The position numbers and the translations under genes are program-made. From Phoenix dactylifera (taxonomy: Eukaryota; Streptophyta; Magnoliopsida; Arecales; Arecaceae), in NCBI RefSeq assembly GCF_009389715.1, contig NC_052392.1, forward strand, positions 37,939,410-38,003,409: 64,000 bases of DNA, in the 5' to 3' direction. Below the pieces are notes generated by a model, which had not been told where the DNA came from, did no database searches, and worked only from the letters and a program-made list of their open reading frames with translations. Of the stretch, positions 22,852 through 35,734 are shown in pieces. Positions within the stretch are counted from its first letter, which is position 1. Each line of letters starts with the position of its first letter.

Positions 22852-22968
22852 TATGTATACGAATAACATTGATAGGGGGCTAAATTGATTCTCATGCCGT
22901 CCGATGCTATGTGTACGAATAACATTAATAAGGGGCCAAATCGATTCTCATGCTGTCCGATGACGATG
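22852..22968. repeat. Tandem duplication, about 60-bp unit
   Basis: GATGCTATGTATACGAATAA and GATTCTCATGCCGTCCGATG recur once with few changes, so two units are adjacent. Confidence 0.85.
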
Positions 22969-22969
22969 A

Positions 22970-25660
22970 TGAACATTGATAGCCATTGCAGTGTCCAACC
23001 CTAGATCAAATTTTTTTTTGGTGGTCCATATTAATTAATAACGAGTTACAAGCACCTCAGAGCATGGATACCTCGTTTTAACTGATGATAGTTGGTGCTT
23101 TTGCTTCCAACAAAACTCTGGGATATAATGATTAGACCATGAGTGATTTGCTTATGTGTAGATAAGGTGGGAGGGCACCATCTAGCTTTGTAAAGGATAA
23201 AGAAAAAGCGAAGGGGGAGTTCGAATGTGTTTGCTTGTGGTAAAAAGAAGCCTAGGCGCACAAGTAGTTGGACAGCAAAGAGGCTCATAAAGGAGTCAAT
23301 GACTCTCTTTAAATGGTCTTGTGGTTAGACAGGGGACAAGTCTCATTTTAGCTTTCCCTGCAACCATCATGCTTCCCTGTCAAATTTGAAGTCCGAATTA
23401 ATAGGTTTCAGTTCACCTACTCTTCTGTCGAAGTGTGAATAATGTCATCACAAGGTGATATATAGCTTTTTTTGAGGAAAATTATAAGAAGATATAAACG
23501 TTCATGTGAACGTTTTGCACTTGTCCTCCGGCTTTTGCATTTTCAACTCAATATTAGTAGATGCATAGTATGTTGCATTTCTGACGCTGCCGACAAGAAG
23601 GGCGAGATCTATAAGAATTAATTATCTAGCAAATGGATTCTCAATCAATCGTTTTCCATTAGCTAAAGCTTTTGAGGTGGACTCAACGCATGAAACATAC
23701 AATTCAGTCCATAAATGAAATTTCCTGGTAATTCAAGGCGAGAATATTTATTGATATTAAAGCTAGAAAATGTGTACGTTAACGAGCAAATGCGTTACTG
23801 TTTCTTGAAAAAAATCATATTAGCTAATGGTTTGTACCTAATTTTAATATTTAAAAATTTATTCATAGACAATCTGCGAAGATCCATGTGGGCGTATATT
23901 TAGTCCTACATCAATTATTCGCTAGGTAGATCTTAGATACTTATACAGAATCAAAAAATCCAAATAATACCCTTCAACTAGCTATTTTAGATGAGATTAT
24001 GAATTATTACAAATGATATCAGAATAGGTCTAGCCTACTAAACATCATTTTTCATTTGAAATTAGCCTTCCAGTACGCAAGCCTCCATTTACTGCTAATG
24101 TCTATGGCTGCATCTCAGAAGGACTCTCAACTGCATTTCTTTCTTTTTTTTTGTTTGAGATAAATTCTCAACTGCATCTCCACTTGCATTAAACTATAAA
24201 CATTTGTCACACAAACTGTGACTCTTCTTCTTCTATTTCATATTATATTCAAATGACGGAATCCTTAATGATAGATTAAACTAGTCAGAGTAAATCCAGT
24301 GACTTCAACTAATCCTAAAATACTCCCGGTAACAGGGATAAGGACAGCTTAGGTGTCCCAATGAGGTGCAGGACAACCACCCACGAAGACAATTTGGCCT
24401 GCAAAAGAGACTCGCGAGGGGTGAGAATAATAGTGCAAGCCAGCTGGAGAACTTTGTTCGTACTTTGCAGCTCTGTACCAGGATTCCCACCGTGAAGGGT
24501 TCACCATCTACTAGCTTTCAAAACTTGAGTCTGAAGTCCCACCTACTAGCGTTCCTCTCCACCAATCAAGGCATGACTTGTGGCATCCCAAAATTTGCCT
24601 GCATGCGGAAAAATGAGGTGGGACTATTCTTGGACCGTTTCCAGATGATTGAACTCTTGCACCAATCGCTGCGTCTTCACTTGCTGACCCTTGAGACACG
24701 TATAGAAATTGTAAACATTTCAGATAGATTAGAGAATTTTGGTAGAGAGGAAAGGGATTGGTGGTAGAAGAAACGTATGAGCACAACAACACAAGGTATT
24801 TGTATTGGAAGCAAAGCAAACATATCATCCCACAACTGCAAGACAAAGCGAGCACAAAGTGCCGTGTCGTGCCATGCAACTCTCGTAGCCGCCATCAGAA
24901 AATGGACGGCCATAAAACAGCCTGTATCATATATCATAGCTCGTTTTATTTGATAGCCATCCATCTTCGCCTAACTTATTGTATCCATCGTCGAAATTTT
25001 ACTGCTGCCATGTGATAAATGAGGATATGTTGACCGACTCGAAACAGTGGTCCTTTATTCAGCGCTATTTAGGCTATGCTATGTCCAAGAAGCCGGTGCC
25101 TTGTACTACTTTGACTGGATCTATTCAACACTACTTTAGATTCGTCAATTAGATGGGTTCTTGTCTGTCTCCTGAGCTGGAGTTTATAGAGGAATATTGA
25201 CTAGGAGCAGTCCTAGCATGACACAGAAATCTCACTTAAGAAGTTTAAACAGCTAATGTGCGATTCAACTGCTACTTCATGTTGTGAGATTTCAGAAGGA
25301 TTTCTTTGTTTTAAAATTAAATAGCACTATCTTCTTCTGAAAATATACTGATGAAGAATAGATGGCGATTTTCCTATGGCAGTATATGAAAATTTCTTTT
25401 TCCTAAAAGAGGTTTTTACTTGAATTTTAGTATATTAAGGCTTCCCTAGCATATATTTTATCAAAAAATATATAAAAAAGAAAGATTATTTTACTATTAG
25501 AGAGAATACTGTGAAACTATATATATATATATATCTTTTTTTTGGCCTTTTATTATTTGCAATGACGTGTTTTCTAGATGCAGACATATTTCTCTTTATG
25601 TCTTACAGTTGTTATCTTCTCTTTATTGACTAATATGTGAAACCCATCTCTTTATATACA
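22970..25660. other. Gene-free region
   Basis: No recognisable protein, RNA or element ends were seen. Reading frames on both strands between 24300 and 25020 are longer than expected for AT-rich DNA (up to 133 codons) but show no familiar domain. A (TA)n run lies near 25520. Confidence 0.45.
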
Positions 25661-25668
25661 TTCAGGTA

Positions 25669-26077
25669 GCATCTGGTGACCGAAATGGGATCATCGAGAT
25701 GATCATAGATTACTGGTGATTCTTATCATCGGATAATCTGATCCCCGATGATATAAAATCATCGCGTTTGGTATGCTATATTCTTGTGATTAAGGATTCT
25801 TAGGTATCCACGAGTAACCTGTTTAGTATTCCATAGAAATTCAACATCACTCATCATATAATACCAAAATTATTCCTGACATATTTTTTAAAAATATATT
25901 TATTAATCATATAAAATATATTATAATAAATTATTATTATATTTATATATTAAATATATTCTATAAAAATATATTTATTAGTTCTATAACTTATGAATCC
26001 TATAAAATATATTAATTATTGTTATAGCACCATCCACATCATCCTTGATCTTCAGATGTTCACCCTATACCAGACGC
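25669..26077. mobile_element. AT-rich MITE-like segment with short inverted ends
   Basis: GCATCTGGT at the left and ACCAGACGC at the right are inverted with one mismatch, enclosing about 400 bp that is very AT-rich in its second half. A flanking imperfect 8-bp match (TTCAGGTA/TCAAGGTA) would suit a hAT-type element, but it is too degenerate to be sure. Confidence 0.35.
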
Positions 26078-27740
26078 TCCCTCAAGGTAAATTAACCATG
26101 ATAATGGGAATACTATATGATAAAAAAATCATAAGAAAATGTTGATAAGCTTTCATGCCAATGCAAACCATGATTGCCAGACTATTTTTTTTCATTGGAA
26201 TGCATTATCCAAATTTTTAACTCAGGAGATTTTTTAATTCAGAATTCTGTCCAAGGATTCCATTGGCAAGTGGGAACAGACCATCTGCGACCCAGTTTCT
26301 CAAGATCTACATCCCAAAAATCCACATTCTACTAATCTTAAATGTGTTTCCAACTGCTAGTGGATTGCGAATGGATGACCATCGACCTAATACTGGTTCT
26401 TTACCTAATACATTATTTTTTGGTAAACCCTTTACCTAATACTTTCAAGATCAAGGGTTTCACCAATCTGCGAGCAAGAATAACACAAGAAAATAAAGAA
26501 CATAAACTTCTTCCCTAAAGTTCTTGTCCTTGTTGACAATTCTCATGTTATTTTTAATCAGGCTGAGTGTGACTTTAGTTGACTTGGCCAATAGTATAAG
26601 TTTTACAAAAAAAAAAAAAACAACATTTTATTAGATAATAACATATGATCCAAAAATATGCCCTAGTTTGAAATTTTCGTATTCATATGGACACTATTTT
26701 CCATTGAATTCTATTGTGATGACCGAAGTTAGTTGGTAGCATGACATAAACATTGATGTAATGCATTGCTGATAGCATCAGAGCAAACTATTGAGATTTC
26801 ATTAATGGTGGGTGAGATTTAGGGTTTGCTTTAAGAAATCAGAACAGGGCTACACTTAAAAAGAGTAGTTGAAAAACGGTTCTACCTGTTAAAGATAGCA
26901 ATCTTGCACTTCTCAGCCGGCCCACCATGAAAGAGCTTCAACTAACTCATTAAATCATGCTGGATGCATCACAGAAAAGCAGCTTAATTCCAAATTATTG
27001 TAGAAGCTTATTTGGGTAAATGCTGTTAGAGTAATGCCATCAAGTCCTCTTATTGCAAAAATATATATGAGAAGTGCTTTATTCATGCAAAAATCATCAC
27101 TTATTAGTCATGGTACCCCCTGCCCCAATTCCAATAAAAACAAAAGAAAACCGAAAAGTGAAATAACAAATTCGAGCTTCATCTTTAATTATATCATGAA
27201 TGGCTTCCTAATCCCACATCGTCTTGCACTCTCCGATTTCTATATTCGATATAATATATACACAGTAGAAAATGCAGGTTATATGTAAATAATAAATACT
27301 ATATGGGCATTTTTAAATTTGTAATGTTCATATATAATGGCAATATCAGCTAGTAGCTGGCCTTTTTCATTTTTTATCTGTGTTACAAAAAAAATTCTCA
27401 TTCAAATTTCTACAACCATTCAAAAATTAATATCCCTCCATAATGTAAATAGTGACATAATTATGGAGCAACATGTTCTTATTGTTAACTTGTGTCATAT
27501 TCCATCCTAATGGTGAAAATTGGTTATTAGTTAATGAGATGATGTTTAGTTGTCAAGTAGCACTAAAATGTGTTTACACAAAACACAAAATATTTGAGTC
27601 ATATGAAAAAACTTGTATTTCCTTGCCTTCCATAAGACTTCTAAAAGGAGCTCTATGAAAAACAGCTTCCTCCATTTTTATTTTTATAAATCTAATTTGC
27701 ATAAAAGCCAGGTTTTATTATTATCTGTTAAAATACAACT
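26078..27740. other. Gene-free AT-rich region
   Basis: No gene, RNA or element boundary could be supported. Only short AT-rich reading frames are present. Confidence 0.5.
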
Positions 27741-28596
27741 GACAAATATACCAGAAGCCAAAAAGAAGCAAATGATAACCACAAAGCATGTTATTGCAGT
27801 CTTGATGGTGGCCCAAAATCCAGCCACAAAGACTTTTGTTTTGGGAGATTTTTAGGGCGAGTTGCCATAAGTTGAAGGCAAGAACAATACCCTGGTGCTA
27901 TATAGGAATCATTAAATCTAGTACCATTTTATTTGGATCTAAACAGAGTCAAAAACATGTTCTTCATGTGTACATAGATTCCATCTGGCATGAGAATTTA
28001 GCCCCTTGATAAACAATCTGATCCTTGACAAATATACCAGAAGCCCAAAAGAAGCATATGATAACCATGAAGCATGTTAATGGAGTCTTGATGGTGGCCC
28101 AAAGTCCAGCCACAAAGACTTTTGCTTTGGGAGATTTTTAGGGCAAGTTGCCATAAGTTAAAGGAAGGCAAGAACAATGCCCTGGTGCTATATATCTAGG
28201 GATCACTAAATCTAGTACCATTTTATTTGGATCTAAACAGAGTCAAAACAATGTTCCTCATGTGTACATAGATTCTATCTGGCATGAGAATTTAGCCCCT
28301 TAATAAACAATCTGATCCTTGACAAAAGCATATGATTACCATGAAGCATGTTATTGGAGTCTTGATGCTGGCCCAAAGTCCAGCCACAAAGACTCTTGTT
28401 TTGGGAGATTTTTAGGGCAAGTTGCCATAAGTTAAAGGAAGGCAAGAACAATGCCCTGGTGCTATATATCTAGGGATCACTAAATCTAGTACCATGTTAC
28501 TTGGATCTAAACAGAGTCAGAAACAAGTCCTTCATGTGTACATAGATTCTATCTGGCATGAGAATTTAACCCCTTAATAAACAATCTGATCCTTGA
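27741..28596 (+). repeat. Three-copy tandem repeat, about 286-294-bp unit
   Basis: Copies start at 27741, 28027 and 28321. They share GACAAATATACCAGAAGCC, CTTGATGGTGGCCCAAA, CCTGGTGCTATATA and GAATTTAGCCCCTT. The third lacks about 19 bp near its start. Copies 2 and 3 share ATCTAGGGATCACTAAATCT, which copy 1 has in shorter form, so 2 and 3 are the most recent pair. No coding capacity is conserved between copies. Confidence 0.93.
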
Positions 28597-28783
28597 CTGC
28601 ACGTTGCGGCCAACTTTTAGCCAGGTTGAAACTTGTTCGGCTTAAAAAATGTGGCCAACTTGACACTGGCCACAATTTTGAGCTTCATAACACGTGCCCA
28701 TGCCAGGCATAAAGATTTTATGCTTGCAACGAGCATTAGTTATTGCACAACAAATAAAATACAATAGATCTTTTTTCTAGTAG

Positions 28784-28815
28784 GGAGAGAGAGAGAGAGA
28801 GAGAGGGAGGGAGGA
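28784..28815. repeat. (GA)n microsatellite
   Basis: A GA run that becomes GGGA-rich at its right end. Confidence 0.9.
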
Positions 28816-29387
28816 AGGCAAACCAACCAGTATTATTCTTATCTAGGTTCAGATCTTTGGGATGCACCAAACAAACAAAGCTCAAACCTAGGACCTCCCT
28901 CCAATTGCTGAAGTATAGATATAGAACTAATGCCATAAAGATTAATGTATTCATGTGATGTTGCAGTTTTCTTTAAAGAAACAGAAATAAAAAATTGAAA
29001 GGGTCCTGCTTCTGGGCCGAAATTTTCGATTACCCATATGCAAAGCCCAGCCCATTTGTGCAGATGGGTTGGCCAATGGGGCTGGGTCATTTGCTAATCT
29101 GTGACTTTATAGACTAGACTCCCGTTGTATCATGGTGATCTAAAGCGGGCCCAATGCCATAGTTTTTGCTCGCGAAAGCATATCCAATGTCCCATCTGAT
29201 TGCTCTATTTTTTGCTCGTAAAGTATCTATTGTGTCACATCTAATAGCTATCTATCACATCTTCATTATAACTTGTCTATTAACAATAATATGGTTGTGG
29301 AACAAGTGCTAAAGGAAAATATGCTTGGAAAACGTTCATATTACAACTTGTTAACTTTGAAGTTGCTGAAAATATGGGTAGGCTGTG

Positions 29388-29730
29388 ATTTTTTTTTTCC
29401 TTCTAAACCGAATAATTCATATAGCTTTAATAAGGACATATTTAAAAAAAATTAAAAAATAATAAATCATAGAGTGCTATAGGCAATTCTCTTTTTTCAA
29501 TCCATAAGACACTTCGGAGTGATTAGAAGGTTATCCAGTCCGCGGCCCCGTTAGCCTCTTTGAATACATACTTGATCTGAAATGTCACGCTACCGCTAAT
29601 CATGGCCTGAGAGGTGGCACCCTCTCATATCGCCGGTGCAATCATTATCTTAGAATCTGGGCCTCTGATGATGAAGCCAACACTATCTCTCCAGCCTAAA
29701 TAGTGGCTTCAAGGGACATGCCATTGGACA
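29388..29730 (-). mobile_element. 5'-truncated LINE fragment (RNase H end)
   Basis: On the minus strand, broken frames give FKEANGAADWIT-like sequence, the signature of the RNase H-like C-terminus of plant L1-type LINEs. About 100 bp further comes a poly-A run (T-run on + at 29389-29398), as expected for a LINE 3' tail. The fragment has several stops. Confidence 0.55.
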
Positions 29731-29958
29731 GCCTCATGGAAGGAAGAAAAAGAAAAAACTGTAAGTAATTTATCATTTATGTAGGGCGCTATTTAGAAAT
29801 TTACTCGCTAATATTTTTTTATTTTTTGAAAAGGACTAAGATATTTCGGAGTCCGACAATAAGTACGAGTAGGTCGGTGGTGAGACGCCGCACAGGGTGA
29901 CAGGAGTGGGCAACCTGCTCCTATTATCCTATATTTATGAGACCGTCGTCTGCCACGA

Positions 29959-30014
29959 GATAACCGTTGGAGCGAGGTGGTGAGGAGATAACCGTTGGAG
30001 CGAGGTGGTGAGGC
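29959..30014 (+). repeat. Perfect 28-bp tandem duplication in a putative leader
   Basis: GAGATAACCGTTGGAGCGAG plus the next 8 bases occurs twice in succession, immediately before GCGAAAACCCTAG. Confidence 0.9.
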
Positions 30015-30260
30015 GAAAACCCTAGATAGCGTCCAGTCCTCCTTCTCTGCCACCGCCATTGTTGCCAGAGCCTGCGATCTCCCTTGCCGTTTCGGCGGTA
30101 TCACCTCGAGACCACGCCGTGTCCTCCACTTCGCTTCAAGCCCTTTTTGCTTCTCGCACAATCGGGGATCAGAGTCCCCCAAGCACGAGGGGAGCTGATC
30201 AAGTGTTGAGGCGCCTTCTACAAACACCACAAGAATGAGGTCTCGTACTATCTTTCGGTC
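30012..30260 (+). promoter_or_regulatory. Telo-box and GC-richer leader of a possible + strand gene
   Basis: GCGAAAACCCTAG at about 30014 contains the AAACCCTA telo-box typical of promoters and leaders of plant translation and ribosomal-protein genes. About 200 bp of GC-richer, C/T-rich leader-like sequence follow, then ACAAGAATGAGG (ATG near 30235) and intron-like T-rich DNA. No downstream coding exon could be recognised before the retrotransposon at 32 kb. This may be a first exon separated from the rest by transposons, or an orphan promoter. Confidence 0.35.
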
Positions 30261-30390
30261 CGTCTTTTTCGTTCTTTTGGGTGATTGTTGATTCTTACGA
30301 GTTCGATTGATCCAAGGGTTCTTGGCTACAGTTCTTTAAAGATCGGCACTATTTGGATAAAGATTGGGGTCACCACTTCTCGCTGAGTGC

Positions 30391-30764
30391 AACTAACTCG
30401 TCGAGATCTTTTCTTGGTAACTTTAGATGCCTGGCTCTTAGGAGTTTAGGTTTTTTCTCGCTTTATCCGGCCATCCGGTGAAATCGGCCAAGATTCTGTT
30501 CGTCCTAAGGTTGTATTAGAAGTAAGTTCGAATTTAAATTCTTGTTTGATCGTGGACATCTTGATCTTGTGTTCATGTAACTAACTCGTCGAGATCTTTT
30601 CTTGGTAACTCTAGATGCCTGGCTTTTAAGAGTTTAGGTTTTTTCTCGCTTTATCCAGCCATCCGGCGAAATCGGCCAAAGTTCTCCTCCTCGTAGGGTT
30701 GTATTAGAAGTAATTCGAATTTAAATTCTTGTTTGATTGTGGGCATCTTGGTCTTGTGTTCATT
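30391..30764 (+). repeat. Tandem duplication, 188-bp unit
   Basis: Copies at 30391-30578 and 30579-30764 share AACTAACTCGTCGAGATCTT and TCGAATTTAAATTCTTGTTT with only a few substitutions. It lies in the intron-like stretch after the 30-kb leader. Confidence 0.93.
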
Positions 30765-32055
30765 TCCAAGATTCCATTGTGCTCAGATATCTTTACTCTC
30801 TCTTTCTTCGTTGGATTTCTTATTAGATACTTCAGATAACATTTTTTTTTGAAAGATGGAATTTGACTGTAGTCTGTCCATTGTAAACTTTGATTGGATT
30901 TGTAATGTGGATCAAGAATTTATTTCTGCCCTAGGAAAGGCAAACTTCTGATGCGTTGAAACCTAGGTTTAGTTGATATTGCCTTGTTTCACATTGTGTG
31001 AGGCAGTTTAATATATTTACATATTGCCCTAATCACATGGATATTTTACATGGGAGCCTTATCGTCTGTACCATTGGGTTTTTGCCTGGGATGATAGCCT
31101 AATTCTTGATCATAAATTCTCTTGAGATACTTCTGTAATTATCCATTGTTTTTGACGTCATCTTGACCTGCCTTTTGTGTTGTTTATTTATTAGTAGAAT
31201 GATCTGTTTGTTAGGACTGAAAGTTGTAGCATGTTTTCATCTGCATCAGAAGTTTTTTTCCCCTCCTTTTTTTTTCTTGAAGCTTGTGGTTATTGGATCT
31301 TCCAAGATCGTATAGTTTTGCCTAAGTAATTTGATATGTCTGATTATTTTGCATAATTAGCTTTTTCCTTTTAAATTGATGCTAAATTTGTGTTCTGATA
31401 CTCTTGATATCTATTGGAATATATGCTTTATTAGATACTAGCAATGACTTCATAGGCACATTAGTTCTCTCCACCTTTTAGCCATAGAAAAGGAGAAAGA
31501 TTCTAAAAACAACGAATAAACATAAGATATATTTAGTATATTTGGCGATATATTATAAAATTGCACCTTTAAGATTCCACCAAGCATAAGTTCTATTCAG
31601 AAAACAATTAGATTTGAATAAGGAAATTAGGAAGACCTTAATTTCAAAGCCACTTTTTTCAGTAAGCTTCACCTTTGTAGTTTTGAACTCAGAATGTTGA
31701 TATATGATTTGGAAGTAAAGGTTTCATTGTATATAAATTGAATGCTTTTGTAAATGTGGTTTGTCAGGTAGATTCTCACTTTATTCTAGATTGGTTGTGA
31801 TGCTGGAAAAACTCTTCCACTTCTAGCAGCATTTCCAGTTCTTTTTGTTCATGCTTGTGATTTCTTACCTCATACACTTCCACTTGTTTAAGGTATGTAG
31901 TTTTTCTAATACTAGCTATAGACTCTTGGTCCTTTTTAATACTGTTGGAACCTTTGAGGGGTTGTTTGTCAGCTTAAATTGGTAGATTAGGTAGGTTCTT
32001 TTTCCCTTTTAATTTGCATTTGTGATGTTCTACTATTTTACAACTGTCTTATACA
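30765..32055. other. Intron-like T-rich region
   Basis: T-rich on the + strand, no reading frames of note, consistent with a long intron of a + strand gene beginning near 30.0 kb. This is inference only. Confidence 0.35.
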
Positions 32056-33400
32056 TGGTCTGATGAACCGGCCGGTTCGGGCCGTATCGGACCGCTCTGG
32101 TGTGTAACCGGTACGCCGGAGCTATGGAAATTGGTACGGGCCAAATCCAGCCGGAGCTAGGGAAGACGAAGAGAAGGAGAGAGAGAGCGGGGAAGAGAGG
32201 GAGAGAGGAGAGGCCTTTGCCGCCCGCGGAGGGCCGCGAAGGGCCGGTGGAGGCCGGGGGGCGAGGGAGCCCGCGAGGGCCTGGCGGAGGCCACGACCTT
32301 GGCCTGTTGAGGACCTCTGCAAACGGCGCCATCGGGGCCGTCAACCAAGGAAGACTTCGGGCCATGAAGAAGCCAAATGAGGGTCGCGCCAAGGCCAAAT
32401 TTTTTGCTTGGAGGGCTGGCCAAGCACCAGCATCCGCCCAAGCACAGGCATCACAGCCGCCACGTGCGCCTGCCCGCGCGCGCCCGCATGTGCGTGCGTA
32501 CGACCACGCTTGTGCCGCTTGCGCATGCATACGGGGGCCTGCGCGCGCCCTGCCGCACGTGGCATGCGCCAGCGCCTGCCCTGCGCAAACTGACTGTGCC
32601 CAGCGCGCCAGGCCTCTGCCAGCCTGCGCCCAGCGCCCAGCCACCCTGCCACAGCGCCCAGCTGCCCTGCAGCGCCCAGACCTTGCCAGCCTGCGCCCAG
32701 CCGCCCATGCCATGGCCCTGCCAGCCGCAGGCCTTGGCCGATCTAGGCCAAGCCTAGGCCACACCATTACCCCCCTTCCATGAAGAGGTTGTCCCCAATG
32801 AAGAATCTATAAGTATGCCTTGGTGAGAGCTTGGGAGGATATCTTTTGTCTCAATGTGTTCACCTTGTATTTCGGCCTAAGGGCTTGGGAGAGCTTTGCT
32901 TTAGATTGTAATTGGTCCCAGAGTCACTCTAAGGACTTGGGCTAGTGAGAACACATCATAGTTTCACTAGATTGTTTTGTAACCTTGTTTTGGGAATAGA
33001 ATCGACCATCAAGCGTTCCTCTAAAATACTTGTGTTCAATACTTGTGTTCTTTGGTTGTTCTCATCAAGCCAAGGGTCGGGCCAAGCTGCAACCAGTAGA
33101 CCCTCCCCTTGCCTTGATTCCCACGAGTACTTGAGTGTCCAAACACCACCCGATATTACCCGCATCGGCCCGAATCAACCGTTCTCAAGGTGCGTACAAG
33201 GAACGCAAGGCAAAAAGTGGTGTGGAGGCTTCGGGGCCAAAAGCCACCCTCTATTATTAGTGCTTTCGTTGAGATCTTCTTTGGGAAGATCTCTCCCAAG
33301 AGGTAATGCCTACAACTCTGAAAATTTCAGATTCATAATCGGGCTAGGATTAAGGTGCTACCTTTTATTGCATGCTTAGAAGTGAGGTTTATTTCTTGCT
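32056..33400 (+). repeat. Probable 5' LTR and leader of the gypsy element
   Basis: GC-rich sequence starts at TGATGAACCGGCC (about 32062) and includes CCCAGC-rich repeats (32590-32710). A promoter-like CTATAAGTATGCC follows near 32808, then T-rich sequence with GTTTTGTAACC, as expected for U3/R/U5 order. With no second LTR, exact ends and the primer-binding site cannot be fixed. Confidence 0.45.
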
Positions 33401-34013
33401 ACCTTCAAATTAATTGTTAAGATTGTGGGAGGGCACATTAGAAGTTTCTTTTGCATGCAATTGGTGCTTAAATTTCTGCGACATATCATTTTTTCTTGCA
33501 AGAGGGTGTGAGCACTTTTCTTGTAAAGGTTTGGTTGATCTTTGCTGTGTTAACCCATGGATGCTCAAGAGGGAGGCTATTGGTAGTACCTCGAGCTATT
33601 TGGCCCAACCATTTTGCCGTTGGGTATATTAGGAGCGGCATAAAGGGAGGCTACCGGTAGTATCTTGTGCTCCTTCCCCAACTACAGTGATTTGGGAACT
33701 GGCATTATGTCAAACAACCTAGTGGGTTGTGAGGTTCTTCTTGCTTGTAATCTTTTGTTGTAATCGGAGGAGATTAAGTGTTGCACAACCCATTTTTATA
33801 AAGAGAAGGGCCGGATCATCCCTTGGGTGACGGCCAAAGGAGGTTTGGAGTGTGACTTTGGAGATAAGACAATGGAGTCCGGAGGAAATTCCAACACCCA
33901 TCATGCTCGGCTTGAGGCATTAGAAGGGAGTTCAACACACCTAAGTCGAGCCCTTGAAAATTTATCCACAACCCTAGCTGATATGAGGAAAGACTAATGC
34001 CCACTTAGAAAAG

Positions 34014-34873
34014 TTGGAGAAGAGAGTTGGAGAAAAAGAAAGAGAGAGGGAGCATAGAAGATCAAATGAAGTAGAGCCTTGGTCACACGCCTCCCGGCGG
34101 GGCCAAGTGAGGGAAGAAAGGGAAAGTGAAGTGGGGAGCTTGCGGGCTAACCAACTAGAAGAGGTAGACCACCGGAGACCTCGGAGGAGAGGGGGAAGAG
34201 TTGAAGCTCGGGGCATTGAGATTGAAAGATGGTTAGATGATGAAGGGCCTAGCACAAAGGGAAGCCATAGTGAGGGAGAAAGTGAGCCTGAGGAGGAGCC
34301 ATTCCATGTCCGAAGGCCTATTCACCGGAGAGATGGAAGGAGAGTTCGGGTGGAGGAAGACTATGGTGAAGAAGCTAGGGGGTCATGGCCACAAGAAAGA
34401 GGGGTGAGGAAACCTAAGATAGACTTTTCCAAATTTAGTGGTGGAGATCCTTATGAGTGGATGGACAAGGCGGAGCAATACTTTGATGTATATGAAGTTC
34501 TAAGAGGAGATCGGGTCACACTTGCTAGCTTCCATCTTGAGGGAAGAGCTAGCCGGTGGTGGAGGTGGATCCGAGACCTTTATGAGAAGGATGGAAAGAG
34601 ACTTGGGTGGACGGCCTTCGTGAAGGAGTTCATGTCACAATGGGGTCCTCCCGTTGTGAACCATCATGGCCAACTAGCCAAGTTGAAGCAAGAAGGAATG
34701 GTGCAAACTTACATTGATAAATTTCGGCTACTCCAAACCATGATTAGTGGGTGGTCCGAGGAGGCACTCTTGGGCACTTTCCTAGAATGGTGCAAACTTA
34801 CATTGATAAATTTCGGCTACTCCAAACCATGATTAGTGGGTGGTCCGAGGAGGCACTCTTGGGCACTTTCCTA
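34014..34873 (+). pseudogene. Gypsy gag (Retrotrans_gag), frameshifted
   Basis: The frame opens with an Arg/Glu-rich stretch. It then gives the gag capsid core: KIDFSKFSGGDPYEWMDKAE, FHLEGRASRWW and FVKEFMSQWG. Gag forms the virus-like particle. An 89-bp perfect tandem duplication (34696-34784 and 34785-34873) shifts the frame and ends it at 34832. Downstream codons of the same domain are in another frame with a stop soon after. Confidence 0.88.
34696..34873 (+). repeat. Perfect 89-bp tandem duplication inside gag
   Basis: GAATGGTGCAAACTTACATT through TGGGCACTTTCCTA is repeated exactly with period 89, which is not a multiple of three. The perfect identity indicates a recent event or an assembly artefact. 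Confidence 0.93.
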
Positions 34874-35023
34874 GATGGGTTGAAGCCTTAGCTAGCCAAA
34901 GAATTGAAGCTCAAGCAAAACAAGACTTCAAGAAGCAATGAGAATGGCGGAGATCTTGGACCAAAGCTATGGTCCGGAGAAGAGAATGACCAATGAGAGC
35001 CCCACACCAAGGCCATTTCATCT

Positions 35024-35734
35024 TTGCCACCTAAAGGGCTTTGGAAGGGCAAAAAAGAAGCCGGAAGGAGCCACAAAAATCGGCCTCAACAAGTCAAGAA
35101 GTTATCAAGAGATGAGCTTCAAGACTACATCAAAAAGGGGCTTTGCTTCAAATGTGGAGACAAACGGAGCCGGGGCCACCAATGCAAAACCGGCCAAGCT
35201 TTCCTCCTTGATATGGGCTTCGATGAGAAAGAGGCCACTTCGGAAGGTTCGGAGGAAGATGAGGAGCATGAGATTGGAGGTGACTATAGCTTGGAGGAGG
35301 AGGCCGAGCTCTCTTTGCATGCCTTGTCGAGGGTGCAAAGACCGTCCACCATGCGCTTGATCACATGGGTTGGCAAACATGAAGTTTTCTTATTGGTGGA
35401 TAATGGTTCTTCCCACAACTTCATCAACTCCGGCATTGTAAGAAAAGTTGGCTTAAAAGGGGCGGCGGGGGAACCCTTTGAAGTCAAGATTGCTTGTGGG
35501 GAGAAGCTAAAATGTGAAGAAGTGGTGAGGGATGTTCGCATGAATGTCCAAGGGGTGAGAGTCAAGGCCGAGCTACACATCTTGCAACTAGTCTGTTTGG
35601 ACATGGTTTTGGAAAATGCTTGGTTGAGGAGCTTGGGCAAGGTGCTAACTGATTATAGCGCCAACGGAGTTCAAGATTGGAGGCCAAAAGAAGAAATGGA
35701 CTGCCATGGGGAGCAAGGAGGTGCGGTCTTGTGA
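35024..35734 (+). pseudogene. Gypsy zinc knuckle and aspartic protease region
   Basis: The CCHC zinc knuckle is CFKCGDKRSRGHQCK near residue 41. A Glu-rich linker follows, then the retropepsin core with LLVDNGSSHNFI, where the family usually has D-S/T-G-S/A-T-H-N. Asn replaces the residue after the catalytic Asp. The enzyme would cleave the polyprotein. The frame ends at 35734, before the RT region, and the 35735-35943 stretch is broken. Confidence 0.85.

Noticed and set aside
32033..32783. Long Ala/Arg/Pro-rich frames on both strands at the gypsy LTR edge
   Set aside because: GC-rich repetitive CCCAGC sequence in an LTR-like region; opposite frames are equally open, which indicates composition and not coding.
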